The notes: generated by a model not told the origin, from the sequence alone. Shown: positions 19,071 through 32,120, numbered from the stretch's first letter. The stretch: DNA of 64,000 nt from Trichobilharzia regenti (GCA_944472135.2 OX235262.1:63364887-63428886); one strand, 5' to 3'. Made by a program: numbers and translations.

Positions 19071-22000
19071 TTAGAATCTTTGAAATTTAGAGCTGCCCGT
19101 TGAACTTGTCTCTTGTACAGCTTGTGTAAGCATCAGCTTGCCCATAGTTTGACCTGCCATCTGAGAGAGACTGTTACAATAGAAATCAAGCTGAGCTGAA
19201 ATCAATGCTGTATCAAGACGTATTGGCGCCAACTCCCGGTTTCGAGCCTCAGTCGCAGTCTGTATAATATAGGGGTGATTAAGGAGATGAATATTCAGTA
19301 ATTGCATATCGAATAAAAAGATTTATCATGAAATTCGTTAGCCACTAAGTTATATGTGAAAAGTTTTTACTGAAACCATACAAAAATTAAATTACTGCTG
19401 AAGATATCACCAAGCTGTGATGAAACCTCCCCGATTAAATATCAGAGTTTGAGGAACACCAAAATAATTTTCATACGCTAACTGTCTAGAACAATATATC
19501 AAATGTCAATGTAACTTCTTTATTTAATATTTGTAAAGCAATCAAACCGGATAAACCATGCTTAACACTTAGCCCATAGATATCGTCACTCACAAGTCTT
19601 CAACTATATAGTAGACTTGAAATAATAAAAAAGATCTGTAGCTCAGGTGAATGATTTTCATTTGGCATTTTGTGTAATGGATGGTGTAATCGCGAAGCTT
19701 TCAATGTTCTCCTAGACAACATCTAGAGAGCATACTTCGATATGATGTGAATTTATTTGAACTCATTGTGATTGATATAACTATATATCGTAACTAGCAC
19801 ATAAATTTGGAGAACAGAAATAAGTCGATGGAAAGTATCTTCTGCAGACAGTTATACGATGAAGTTAGAAGTACCGTAAATATTCTTGGACAACGTTAAA
19901 CACTAATAAGATCAAGGGTCCAATTTTTAGATGTGTTAGAGTTTTAAACCTTTTCTATCCATTTTGATAAGCAAATGCTATCACAAACTTCAATGGATCA
20001 CATGTGATCCGTGAATTAATGTATAAATATGTACAGAAACTGCTTAGTTAGCAAGATTCCCTACCCCCCATTGGATACTAAGGATAAAGACTGAGCGTAT
20101 TTGCAGAGAGTAAAACATGAAAGATCCTGTCTTTTGATCAACACTTGGCGAAATAACCTCTACCCACCAAAAGGCATATGTACCACACACAACAGTAAAC
20201 TTAGTTCTACTTAACCACATAGTGCAACATGCCTTCTAGAATAACATGTAAAAAGAATGGATAATTCCGATCACAGGTATCTACATTCAGTAGCAACATG
20301 ATAAGTAACATTGAAGTTACGTGGGAAGTGTTGAACAAAGTTTACCAATCGACGCTATGAAGCTACATAGATTGAAGTGGCTAGTATATACCTATCCATA
20401 AACTTCCTCGATGAGAAATTTATGCTCGAGTAAGACTAGGTTGTAAAAGAGTAAGATTAGTTAGACCAAAGCATGATACCAATCAGTGAAATTATCGACT
20501 GTTGCTCCTAGAATGGTAATGAGATGTAGATTGTCTGACTTCATACTCGGGCTGCTAAGAATCAATAGTTGGAGACTCTTGGTGACGTAATGTATTCACT
20601 GCGTGTCATCTTCCGAATCTGGTAAAGCTCCACTGTTCTTCATTTAATTACTTCAATCAACATACCCAGGTTTGTCTAATGTACCACTTTGCTCTTCTCT
20701 AATTTTACATGTGCATGTGGGTAGCTCAACTAGAATGATTCTGTAAAAAGATGAACTTTGATTTTGGCTCTATACCGCTCAAAACTCATTTTAACATAAA
20801 AGTTAGAATTTCTGTCATGAATCGTATGCAAAGTGTTAGTAAAAACCAAGTTGAATGACTTACCTTTCCAGTGACAGCAGTTTGGGTTTTTGTTAAACTA
20901 CGCTGGTACAGGTATTGAAGATCATGCACACTATCTAGACCAACAAGTAGAGAACGTAGCTGTTGCTCTAAACTAGAAGCCATGCTTAAGTTAAGGGTAG
21001 AATAACGGCCAGGATGATCTGTTGGAAGGGGTGGGGCAAGATCTAGTATTGATGATTTTGCAGAAAGCTCTGAACGTGATAATTCTTGATTGTCAACGAT
21101 TTCAGTTAAGAGAATATTTACAAGATGGGAATTATGTATTACAACAGGTATCTCCTCCAATACACGAGTGAAACTGCTACGACCAACACTACCTGCTGCT
21201 TCCTAGAACAAGTGAAAAACAATCAAAGCTTAATATATTCCATTTACCTAATAACCTGAATAACTGCCTATATTAAAAACAAAAAAGGATACGCAAAAGG
21301 AAAACTAACTTGTTCGACATAAAAAAAACTACCAAAGGGGATATAAATCGTGGAAATAAACCGACATTCATTATTAGTCTAGTGGTATCTGCAGCCAAAA
21401 TGTTTGTAACTATAAAATTTCGTAACCTGTAGTTAGAAAGATCAACTGTCTGTGCTCATGATTTTACAAATGATTACAGATAATCAAATATTAGTTTCGA
21501 AGTTCAGTAGCTAGAAGATGAACTAGTAATTAAATACTTTGTCCAAGTAGGAATAAACTTGTTGGTCACTAGCTAAGTTGGTTAAGAAAGCTATGACACA
21601 ATTTGAAAACATTTTATAGCACTAGTCATGAAAGCGGTGCGGATCCAAACCTGCATGGAACTTCTAGACAGAAAGAAGAGATAGGACAAACAATGGATCA
21701 CTACAGACATATGGAGGCTGAGAGAAGAGAGAAGGATGGTGAAACATAAGATTACCCAGTGCATCGATGGCCGATAAAACACAGGAGTTGAATGCAAGCT
21801 ACAATACACTGGACAAAAGATTAAAGAAAAGTGAAAAGGAAGACAAAAGAAAATATTATGAAGCTATGGCCAGCGAAGCAGAACAACAGGAGTTGAATGC
21901 AAGCTACTGTACGCTGAGTGGAAGACAAAATTGCCAAGGTACGGCAAGTGAAGCAGAACAAGCTTCAGGCAAAGGAGACCTCGCAACACTCTACCAAACA

Positions 22001-25000
22001 ACTAGGTTCCTATCGGGGAAGAGATGAGCACAAATTAAGCCAGTGAAGGATGGCGATGGAAAGTCAATCATCAAAAAGATGGAGCAAAGGAAGCACTGAG
22101 CTGAACACTTCAAAAAACTTCTTAGTCGACCGCCACCTACAACGCACCCAATAATACCAACAGATAAAGTAGAACTACCAGTGGATACCAACCCTCCGAC
22201 GAAGGCAGGCCATAAAGAATCTAAAAACTGGAAAAGCACCAGGACCAGACAAAATCCCAGCAAACGCATTCAAAGTGGGCCCAAAAACATCAGCGGACTT
22301 AATGACACCACTACTGGAGAAGGTATGGAAACTGGGTAAGGTACCTGCTGATTGGAGGAAAGGCTACCTATTCAAACTGCCAAAGAAAGGAATTGGTGCG
22401 GCACTATGCTCCTGTCTATCCCAAACAAAATACTAAGCCTCATCATCCTGGAGAGAACAGGCCGGATTTAGGAGGAAAAGTCATGCATCGATCCAACTGG
22501 AACACCATGTATCGTCATTGAATAGAGCTTGGAATGGAAGTCAGCTCTCCACCTCAACTTCATTGACTTTGAGAAGGCCTTTGATAGTATCGATGGAGGT
22601 GATTTATAATCTACTTCGCTACTACGGATGTCGCCAACAATTATACACCTCATCCAACAGTTGTACGATAACGCTGCATGCCAAGCAATCCACAGCGCGA
22701 AACACACGGAATCCTTCGAAGTGAAGACAAGCTAGCTACCTACTATCTCCAATGATTTTCCTGATTGCAGTAGACTGGATAATGCGACAGACAACGGAGA
22801 GCGAGGAAACAGGCATAAAATGGATTCACGCAGAAAACTTGGCGGACCTGGACTTCGCCGATGACATATATATGTCTGATTTCCCACTAACTGGAAGATA
22901 TGCAAGTCAAAAGCAACAAGCTGGCAGAAGAAGCATCAAAGATAGGAGGGATTTCAGGTGATCATAGAAGGAAACAGAGGTAGGTGATGACAATTCCTGA
23001 CCAACAGCAACAGCAACAACAGACAACAATCAGCATAAATGGGAGGAATCTGAAAGAAGCAACCTCCCTCACCTACCTACCTACATGGGAAGCATCGTTT
23101 CAACTACAGGTGGAACTGATGAGGATATCCAAGCGAGGATCGAGAAAGCAAGGTAAGCTTTCATTACTCTCAAGTCTGTGTGGAGGTCAACAGCACTCAC
23201 CATCAAAAATAAGATCCGAATTTTCAACTCCAATGTGAAGTCAGTGCTAGTCTGTACAGATCAGAGATTTGGTGCGTCACGAAGGGCACTTAGAACAAAC
23301 TACAGACTTTCATCAACAACTGTCTTCGCCCAATACTATTCAAGATCAGATGGCCAGGAGAGATCAGTAATGGTGAGGAATCTCTAGGAGTGAACCAATT
23401 GGGAACCAATTGTGCAACAAATATGCAGGAAGAAATGCAGGCGGATTGGCTATGTTCTGAGAAAGCCGCCAAGTAACATCACACTCCAGGCCATCGCTCG
23501 AGTGGAACCCGAATGGGAAGTGGCGAGCTGGTTGTCAGTGCAAGGGTGACATGGAGGAGGTCATGCGAAGAAGAGATGAAAGCATGTGGGCAGACGTGGA
23601 GCCAGGTGAAAAAGTTAGCGGAGAACAGAACGCGATGGAGACGTTCGGCTGAAGCCATATGTTCCTCTAGGAACTAAAGGAGACAATAATAATATAACAG
23701 TGCATGCTAATTACAGACAATAATTCTAAGGACATGAATAAAAGTAGTCCTGAGTAGAATGCTACTCTCCTGATTACAATAGTACAGAGTAAGCATATAC
23801 TTTCGCATACGAAAGACAGACTAAAAACCACAGATGGATAGTGTGTTATTTAATTACTTATGCCTCCAGAAATAAAAAACAAGGCTACATTTAGTTTAGT
23901 TAATTTTGCATATCCATAAGACTTCCATACAAAAGAGTATTATACGTATTTCACTCTATCATAAGGAAAGAAGTATAAGTGATTTCACCAGTTTCAGTAT
24001 GTCAATTCTTACACCAGTTCCATTGTCCGGAATAAGGTCTTAATAATATTGCCCAAGTGGGGAAGCTTAAACTGGACGACGAAACAAACAGGAAAAATGA
24101 CAAAAAGAACGGTCTAATTTAAATTCTTGTTTAATGAAAATAAAAATGTAGAACAAACAGAAACTTACACATTCCCATGGAACCTCAGGACCCTACAGTT
24201 AAAGTGAAAACATAAAGTAAACACATTAGTGAGAACAATATCAAATGAAGTTTACTTTAACGTTAATCATGTCAAAAACAACATTCCAAGTAGAAGCATG
24301 ATGTAAAGCCATAGATAAAATAAAAAATGACCCTGATAACATCGAACTTAAATAACTGAGTAACATTTTGAGTCTTTATATTTCATATATGCGAAACAGT
24401 GTGACAATACATGCGGCAGTAGTCGCAGGAATAATAAAGTAAACATAAAACTGCGGTATAACAACTAAGATAACGTAAAGCCACAGCTAAGAAATCTGAC
24501 AACTCAGGTAAATGGTTTCGGTTTACATTGAATGAGCCATGACAGTTGTTAAAGCGAGCATTGTTATTAGATGGTGATTGAATTTATGTTAAGGCATCTG
24601 GCACTAAGCAAACTCTATCGATATATTGCTGTGAGAACCTCAGATGACAGGAGTACTATGTACTACATCAGGTGATTAAAACATATCAATGGAAAACCTG
24701 CAGACATGCACTATTGATGTCCACTAACAGTCACATTCGCGGTGTCATTCAGTGTTGCAGGCAAAATATCTTAATGAGTTATTCAATGTCATTTACAGCT
24801 ATCTGTCTGTCTGTTTTCGACATAGAACTTTGCACAAATGTGCGACAGTTCAAGTCGCCACATTCCGTGTAGCACGCGAAGCAAGAGAAGAAAGTACAAG
24901 AAAAGCATAATAGAAACAGTGAGCAGAGGCGTGAGACAAAGAAGTAATAAAGAAAAACAAAACAGTTTCATTGGAGATCATAAGTCACAAGGAGTGGATG

Positions 25001-28000
25001 CATCTGCGCCACTGCTATGTAAACATACGTGGACATTCCACAGCATAGAACAAACCTAGGGAACCAAAGATGCTTTATCCAACTTGTAAAAAACATCAAA
25101 GTATTGAGGCCAGTCACACACGGCCTGGATGAACTGGTTTCTGGGATTGGATCCGTATTAGTACACTTACCGCCGGTTACGGACCACCGTAGGGTAAGTC
25201 GGGATGTACAATTTTTGGGGTCAACCTTTTCTAATCCCTTCTCTCCGGAGTAGAGAGACAGCATAGCTGCCATGCTGGTCATCTGAGGAAACACCTCACT
25301 GTTGTTACACCCCTGTTCCCCAGCAGTACGACTATGCCCTCAGACCCCCAGAATGGTGTAAGAAAGATTTCCACACGATGCCGGTAACTGCTTTTAGTCT
25401 AATCGCTATCCTAACAACCTTCCTGGCATGGTAGGACCTGCAGGAACATATGTTCCAGCCAGTGTAGCTTGTTGGGTCATCGCGATGTGTAGGCCCGACC
25501 ACCACGTCAAGGTAGCAGCTATCGGTCGGGACCTTAGTTCTAAAACACCATGGCAATGGTACTTAGAAAACGGTGATAAAATATCGAAGACTTAATCTTG
25601 TCTTGAACAGTCCTGTTGCATAACCAAACGTTAGGTGAATCTCTGCTGCACAAAACAATCGACAACCCATACTCAGTCACTTATGCCCCAAAAGTGTAGT
25701 TTTAAGGAAGACAAAACCTTTTGTGTGAATTTTTATTGACCGCCAACCTAATAGAATAAAATGGTCAGAGTTGAATATCTTCACATACTATTAGGAAACT
25801 GGATGTCACTGGAATGAGGAAAAAATAGCATGCACCTGCAGAAGAAGGCGACTAGTTTTACAATTCCTCTTAAAAATTCTCTCCTCTTTAAAAATGCGAA
25901 TGTAGAATGGCAGTTGTGTATCCCCTTTGAGAACAGACAGGTAATAATACTTATCTTCAATGAGCTAACCAAGACAACTCTTCTCACAGATCAGAAGAAC
26001 AATTAAGATAAATTCGATACAGACTAATTTCCGTAAATATAAGAATAAAACTTGTGCACTGTGGTAGAGTGTAATTCCATTATGGGTAAATTTTGTTTTG
26101 ATAAAGTCTCACAGTGTTATACAGTAATGTTTACTGATGACGTTTCGAGCACAATTTATTGCTCATAATCATATCAAGGTAATCACACGACTTCCTAAAT
26201 TCATTTATATAGTTCCATTGTTTTTCTCTTGACTTTCACTTGATTTGATTGGTAGTAGTATTTTCCATATTTCAGGTATGAGTGACGAGTCATTCCTATT
26301 GCATGTGTTGGGTGTAGACTCGATGAACAAGGATTCAGTAATCAACCTCTCTCTCCACCTACCTAGATTACTTTTTAGAATTTTAACTCTCTCCCACCCT
26401 ATTGTGTGGTTGTGTGTTAGCGCATGCATTGCAATTGCTGAGCTTTTTTCTAAATTACTTATCTTCTCGGGGTCAACCATTCTTACCTTAGCTAAATTCT
26501 TATGCTCTGACAATCTGACTACCCCTGACCTACTAGTTTGACCTATGTAGTTGACCTCACAGTCATTGCATGGTATTTTGTAAATAATATTATTTTGTCT
26601 AATTGGGTCAACTGGGTCCTTTAACCTACAGAGCTTGTCCCTGAGTGAGTTTGTAGGTTTAAATGCCACCCTAATTCCTATTTTATTCAGAATCCTACGT
26701 AGTGTCTCAGATGTCCCCTCTTTATATGGTATAACTGTGGATGACTTATATTCTTTCTTATTTATGTTATTATTACTAGTTTCACAATTATTTTTATTTT
26801 GTTTTTGGCCTTTAGTGATCTTCCTAATGAATTTTATAGGATAGTTATTCAACACCAACGCTTCTTCTATCTGTTTTAATTCATCATTTAGATCTTTTTT
26901 TGTGCTACTTAGTGCCACTGCTCGGTTTGTTAAACATTTAACTAAGCCTGCCTTAACAGTTAAAGGATGAGACGAATTAAAGTCTAAATATCTATTAGAA
27001 TGCGTTGGTTTTCTATAAACACTAGTGTGTAGTTTGCCTTCTTCTATTCTTTTTATCTTACAATCTAACATAGCTAATTCTCCTTGTTCATTTTCTGATT
27101 CAAATGTGAATTTTATTCCCTCAACTTGTGAGTTTATATGTGTCAAGAAGCTAGAGATGTGTTCTGTTTTTAGCACTGTGAAAGTGTCATCCACATATCT
27201 CCACCATATTTTCGGAGTAGGGTTAAATGTATTGAGGGCACTATTTTCCCAGCTGTCCATAAATATGTCTGCTACGATAGGGGATATTGGTGATCCCATT
27301 GCTACACCTTCTGTTTGTCTATAATTCCGTAAAATTACTGATTACCTGACCAGATTCAAAGTAACCGAATCATTAGAGTATTTGATTTAAATATTCGCTA
27401 TCATAGGGGAGAATCTAATCTACGTTAATAATATTCCCATTGTGAAAAGTTTTCACACCTCAAATAATATTTGCAAGGTACATGGCGTGTATTTGGTCAA
27501 AGGATGTCTAATTACATATCTCAGAATGTAATTGGTGCGAAATCCAAGAAATAACTGTAAGAAATGAATACTCACACTCATACTTTAACTAACCTTTTGA
27601 TTTCCACTTAGACGAAGACGTTCTTCAGCTTCTGACCTTGCAGCAAGAACATCATCAGACAAGCGATATGCTTTCAGACCAATTTGACCTCTACTGGTTC
27701 TTGTTGGATCATAAGTGAGTAACACAGATTCAGGCAGGTAGCTCTGTCGTTGATATATGTTGTCAATATTAGCACGATTTATAGAAACACCGCCAGGACC
27801 AGCTTGGTAAAACCCAACATTTAGGTAGTCCGTGTTTAACTTTATGTGTAACTTCAAATATTACTAATTACCTGTCTCAAATTACGAATCATGTTGGCCT
27901 CATAATTAATCAGTGCTTCATTAGCATTAGGATCATCATCTTGGGTTTTAGGCAACGGAAAGCAGTTCGTGATCTCAAGTTGGCTACCTTGCGCGAGACC

Positions 28001-28132
28001 CAATAGAACGCCATTAACAAAGTTTTGGCTGGATATTGATTCCTCCTCATAATGTTTTATCATCTTCAAAAATACAATTCCTTCAACACGAACACTTTCA
28101 ATGGGTTTATAAATCTTGGACTCGAAATCCAT
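19071..28132 (-). CDS. EIF3H: Eukaryotic translation initiation factor 3 subunit h, four exons, complete
   Basis: The exons on the minus strand are 28132-27872, 27839-27594, 21202-20864 and 19259-19071, of 87, 82, 113 and 63 codons including the stop; all are phase 0, with GT/AG borders. The 344-residue product is close to the roughly 350 of animal eIF3h. Recognised segments are VFLKMIKHYEEE, QGSQLEITNCFPLPKTQDDD, ESVLLTYDPTRTSRGQIGLK, LEEIPVVIHNSHLVNILL and a C-terminal AQLDFYCNSLSQMAGQTMGK. The MPN domain (about residues 14-150) lacks the H-x-H...D metal ligands, having YLNVGFYQ where active JAMM proteins have histidines. This is as expected for the inactive MPN of eIF3h, which is structural in the eIF3 complex that loads mRNA on the 40S ribosome. 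The introns are 32, 6391 and 1604 bp; the first is a typical tiny flatworm intron. The large intron hosts RTE and Penelope copies. Confidence 0.95.
20283..20640 (+). pseudogene. Strongly decayed RTE (subfamily A) fragment in eIF3h intron 3
   Basis: Blocks equivalent to ...DAMKLHRLKWL, LDEKFMLE and the ESMVGDSW/GDV end occur in the order of the C-terminal region at 14085-14395, with many substitutions and stops. It lies antisense to eIF3h. Confidence 0.5.
21650..23690 (+). pseudogene. RTE-type LINE (subfamily B), endonuclease-RT linker to 3' end
   Basis: In order: the endonuclease-RT linker (ELLDRKK/DRTNNG..., then DKRLKKSEKEDKRKYYEAMA), a KAPGPDKIPANAF motif in RT, a DWRKGYLFKLPKKG segment, LHLNFIDFEKAFDSID (motif A) with LLRYYGC, NDFPDCSRLDN remnants, LADLDFADDIY (motif C, F-A-D-D), then the RT thumb and C-terminus to an ATAATAAT end. 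Stops and frameshifts occur throughout. It lies in the large eIF3h intron, antisense to the gene. Between 21781 and 21990 a 105-bp segment encoding QELNASY is duplicated in frame. Confidence 0.85.
23691..24785. other. Intronic interval without recognised features
   Basis: No open frame above about 65 codons and no repeat boundary is recognised in this part of the large eIF3h intron. Confidence 0.45.
24786..25020 (-). mobile_element. RTE-type LINE (subfamily A) 3' tail
   Basis: On the minus strand the 3' UTR carries the tail blocks shared with 34941-35110 at high identity (ttttcgacat..aactttgcaca, cattccgtgtagcacgcgaa). It is 5'-truncated at about 25016. It is in sense orientation within the eIF3h intron. 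Confidence 0.75.
25060..25535 (+). repeat. Dispersed repeat Y, second copy
   Basis: 25384-25530 matches 14935-15075. The preceding 300 bp are probably part of the same unidentified element. No coding capacity is seen; the open frames on both strands are shadows. Confidence 0.55.
26060..27340 (-). mobile_element. Penelope-like element, RT-to-endonuclease ORF largely intact, 5'-truncated
   Basis: The ORF at 27299-26205 (364 codons, reading upstream into YRQTEGVAMGSPISP) holds the last half of RT: GSPISPIVADIFMD, then the catalytic WWRYVDDTFTVL (Y-V-D-D) at about residue 33. A thumb region with CKIKRIEEGKLHTSVYRKPT follows, then a lysine/asparagine-rich linker, then a GIY-YIG endonuclease at about residue 240-345 with IIYKIPCNDCEVNYIGQTSR, the Cys pair and RLSEHKN. 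Penelope-like elements move by a telomerase-like RT and this nicking domain. The stop at 26205 is followed by about 140 bp of UTR. The copy is truncated at about 27340 and lies in sense orientation in the large eIF3h intron. It is related to the Cercyon/Perere-10 group reported in schistosomes. Confidence 0.9.
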
Positions 28133-28330
28133 GTTGTAGCGTCTAAACTGAATGAGCCGGTAGTAAATAAGTCAATCACCTCCACGTGTCTGGCAGTGAG
28201 TGATACCCCTTTAAAATATCAACATTTGTCTATCCTAGGCCACTTAATGAATGCTTCGTCGCTTAGATACTATGTCATATTCAATATATTTCCATGAGTT
28301 TAACGGACGCTTCTTGTTTCAGAACAATTC
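28133..28330 (-). promoter_or_regulatory. eIF3h 5' flank with CACGTG
   Basis: The sequence upstream of the eIF3h start contains a palindromic CACGTG at 28183-28188, about 55 bp before the ATG. Such E-boxes sit in promoters of growth genes in animals; that it works here is inference. The transcription start is not visible. Confidence 0.35.
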
Positions 28331-28845
28331 TGAATTTTTGGTTGATATCAGCACAATCTATCCCCTGAACTGCAGAAACTCTGCCTGACATAACAGAAGG
28401 AGCCGTTTTATTTCATTTTGAAGAGAACATGTGGTTTGTATTAGGGTAAAGGCAGCATAGGGACTTTCAGATCTCCTTACATTAAATGGTTTTCCATTTG
28501 GGTCGACAAACACTCTAGGTGAAGCGATACTAGGTGATTAAGGGACGAAGTGAAACAATTGCTAGGCGAAAAATGAAAGGTGTGACGAGGGGGAAAGCTA
28601 GGCAGTACGGCGATGAAAGCAAAAACATAAGATATGAAACAAAATGACCATTACGGAAACAGAGATAGAAGTAGAACATAATGGTAAAATACTGGGATAT
28701 TCATAGTACCAGTGTCCCCGAGAATCAGACTATTCCTGCCTTGCATTTGCCCGGATCTTTCGATCTTGCGTCATGACTGAGCCTTCTAGCGAAGCTACCA
28801 GGGAATGGAGACGTGAATAGTTCTGCTGAGAGTAAACTCTGAAAG
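28331..28845. other. Gene-free interval upstream of eIF3h
   Basis: No gene is recognised. The short minus-strand frames at 28725-28925 lack motifs and run into the LTR-like block that follows. Confidence 0.45.
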
Positions 28846-28849
28846 TGGC

Positions 28850-29115
28850 GAAACTTTCTCGTGACGGAGATGGAGGGGAATGTAGCGGTTGGTAATTCTC
28901 CAGAATTATGAGCCACAGCATCCATCAGTGAATAGTGGATGCTGACTCACACTGTTTGAGTCGATTTGTTTAGCTGAAGGCTCGTGATCAAGCATCCACG
29001 CCATTTGGTACGCTGCTGTGTTACGCTTTTTCATTTGTCCATGATCCCAGAGCTAGTTAAGCAATCAATTTCGCCTACGATTTGGTCCCAAAATATAATT
29101 CGAAATTCGGAGTTC
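28850..29115 (+). mobile_element. Ty3/gypsy-associated LTR-like fragment
   Basis: It resembles the reverse complement of 57110-57350 over about 250 bp, including catcagtgaata-tggat, gtttagctgaaggct and tttggtcccaaaatata blocks. The other copy lies downstream of a gypsy pol end, so this is probably a solo LTR or LTR fragment. The exact ends were not found. Confidence 0.5.
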
Positions 29116-29349
29116 AATCTTAGTGTTTTACTTTGCTTTTGGTCCATGTGGAACGAATACTATAGAAAATGAGTGTATTGGATCTGGCGTTAGTATGCTT
29201 CGTACCACCCATGAACGTCAATACCCTCATTGTCTAACGTTGTTACAACCTTGAACTTCACCCGGTAATTCAAGTTCATATACTTCCCGGAATCTAATCT
29301 ATACTAGACCTTAGACTGTAATATTCACACAATCCATCATTTTCAGAGC

Positions 29350-29930
29350 ATATTTCAAAACAGGTGTCGATATCACGCGGAACTATTTGCTTGCGACTCA
29401 GGATCTTCCACAGAAATGAATCCCAAGTTCTCCTGTACAATGCTTGTGCGCCACCACTTCTAGATTACTCCCTATTCATATCTAGTAATATACTCACAGA
29501 ATACAAACTAAAATTAGGATTGCAGATACACTTCACGCTAAAACTATTCGGAACCGAAAACGGCACAAACTACCTCACCAGATGCGAAATCGTAGGACTT
29601 GAAACAATATGGCCAAGACTACCGCGACTAAACTTGATACTTTTCCGGAAGCTTCCAAACCATATGGTGTACACCCCTGTAAATTTCGCTCGATTTTCAG
29701 ACGACAATGAATGTAACACAAGACACATTAAAGGTACACTGGCTACAGAACAATGTTAAACTGGCACCAGGCAAAGTTTTTCTTGATTAGATATACCAAA
29801 ATATGGAACAAACTACCTATGGAAATGCGACTGGCACACTTGCCTCCTTTGAAGAGGTACTTAGTGACACATTAGAAGAATTTGTAAGCAGTATTAGTGC
29901 AAATACCCATCTAAGAGCCTCATAAATCAT
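29350..29930 (+). pseudogene. CR1-like LINE C-terminal fragment
   Basis: The frame at 29364-29756 reads QVLLYNACAPPLLDYSLFIS, then LTRCEIVGLETIWPRLPRLN and LILFRKLPNHMV. It is the C-terminal region after RT, homologous to LYKVCVRPILEYCPFIL and ERCERLRLEPLWKRRLKLNL in the LINE at 62092-64000. No catalytic domain remains, and weak homology continues past the stop to about 29930. Confidence 0.75.
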
Positions 29931-32120
29931 AGGCCCATTTATTGTATGAGCTTAGAGACTACACCTGTTGTTTCGCATCTATTTATAACTTCAGATAAAA
30001 AAGAAGCAGTCATGACAAAAGCACCCATACAAATAAGAGTCGCTCGTATAATGTCTACCTGATACAAAGAGTGAAACAAGGGCAAAACCTACCACAATAT
30101 CACATGGAAAGGTATGTGTTTTTGGACAATACTTTTACTCCACCAAATAGTCTACTCTGTGGAGAGGATGCAGTGGTGTAGTACGCATTATGCTAAAGGA
30201 TTCTGTAAATCCACAAATCCGTTGGTACAAATCAAATTCTTAAACCTACTCAATGTCGAGTATATAGTCAGTGGTGGTAGAAGTTCACAAAACAGTGCAT
30301 CCAAAGCGTAGGTATACCTCCCATTAATAAATCGATGCTATGCGGAATATTTCGAAATTGTGGGATAATCAAACCCCAAACGAAATGTAATTAAATAAAT
30401 CCACATGGCAAACAAGCTGCACTAAACATCTAGATATTCATCCATATGTTGATCGGGCTGACAAATTCATATTACTAACTATACAGAGCCAACTAATAGG
30501 ATATATAAAAAATGATGAAATTTGTTGACAATTGCATTTCGAATCTGACTGAGTCATTCAATGGTAATATTCCTCTCCTGTGCAATTCATTCATCATTTT
30601 TATGTATTAGTCCCTGAGTAACCTGATTCCCGACAGAAATGAATAAAAAGTCTACCGGTTACTGATTGCTGTTGATTTAATAAAAATTTTCTCGCGTTTA
30701 ACCTGATACTAACCGCTGTGGTGAGCCAATTGCAGATATCGCGAAAACGACTTCGGTAAACTATTTTTACAAGCCATTTTTATACTTTTCTGAATAGACT
30801 GCCAATCCTGCCGCATCTAACTCAGTATAAGATTGTTGCGCGTAATCCCCCCAAAACCGCACAGTAATGAGGCCTGGTATTATATTATGTAATTTACTTC
30901 TACCTATGTAAAGTAAGCTTACAGATATTATTCTACGACTTCTGCTTATGTACACATGTACTCTATAACTGAATAAGTGCAAATGTGCTCACTTAATGTA
31001 CACACCATCTATCATATTGATAGCTCCTGTAAGCTGGCGTCTCTCGTAAAAACTGATCAGAATATATCCCTCCAGCCATTTTGTCGCTATAACAGTATTT
31101 TTCGTCAATAATTTTGAATAATGGTTGAAATAACGAGCGGTCGAGATCATCAATCATCATTTTTTAAACGACGGGTAAACTGATGAGTAACGTATTAGAG
31201 TAAGCTATCCAGATTATCAGAGTTTAGCGGCACATTAGTATTTACAGTTTAAAACCAATAGGTCCTATAGCATTCCCTAGGTACGATACGTATCTCAAAT
31301 AAGGAAAACAACCCAGACAAACAAAACGGAGTAGAAACACACTAAATCTTCATGTTGGTTCACGATGCAACTCATCACAGAAACTGATTGTACCATTTTA
31401 CAATGTGTAGGAAGTCGACGGCTATATATGATACGCCGTCTGCAAAAGCGATTCTATGTTCACCAAATCCCAATGCACTTATTCTACTTAGACCCAAAGA
31501 CTGTTTCCAAGTCAAATCGAAGCAACAAGGTGACAGTCGAAAATGTCGAATATATTTCAGGATACGAAATGCAGGCCAAACCAGATAAAATGAGTGCACG
31601 AACCATCGAATGTGACACGACAATAGCTAGATGGCGTGGATGCTTCACAGTGGAACTTTAGTTCGACCGGTCGAGCTAAACAGTTAAGGTTAATGTACTC
31701 ATTTTAAATAAAAGCATTCTTATATGTTCAAGTGCCTTGTCAGGATTATGCTTAATTCCTTCGTTGTCACTCCATATTCCCAGTTCGAGTAACATTACAT
31801 TTCACCTCCACTGTTGTAGTTTTGACGGTAAGACGTTGTGAACAGCCTTATGGATCTCAAGTTTATATTATCATGACAAGGACTGGATAGCTTCTTCTCG
31901 CGTGCATCACTCTAAATAAACTTTTGATGACATAATTCTTATCTCCGGTTTTACACAAATTACCGCTTTCCCGGAATATCTGCTTCCTCTGAAATACCCA
32001 GCAATCCCTCCTCAATCCGTGAAGAAATGGTTGGCTAACGGTCAAGGACAACCCCGCTAAAAGCCAACTGAAATTCAAGATGCCTACCCAAACGCAACGA
32101 CAGTTTTGTGATTTAACAGT
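29931..32120. other. Unassigned interval with short repeat matches
   Basis: No gene is supported. A 60-bp block at 30985-31050 matches the reverse complement of 60972-61020 (gagagacgccagtttacagg). Overlapping frames of 98, 82 and 66 codons on both strands at 31365-31661 suggest an old coding remnant, but none has a recognisable motif. Confidence 0.4.

Noticed and set aside
26120..26160. An actgatgacgtttcg stretch near the Penelope 3' end that resembled a hammerhead core
   Set aside because: The GAAA box and stem III do not follow stem II on this strand, and the reverse strand lacks CUGANGA in the right place.
26245..26541. Plus-strand frames opposite the Penelope ORF
   Set aside because: Antisense shadows of the Penelope polyprotein at 27299-26205.
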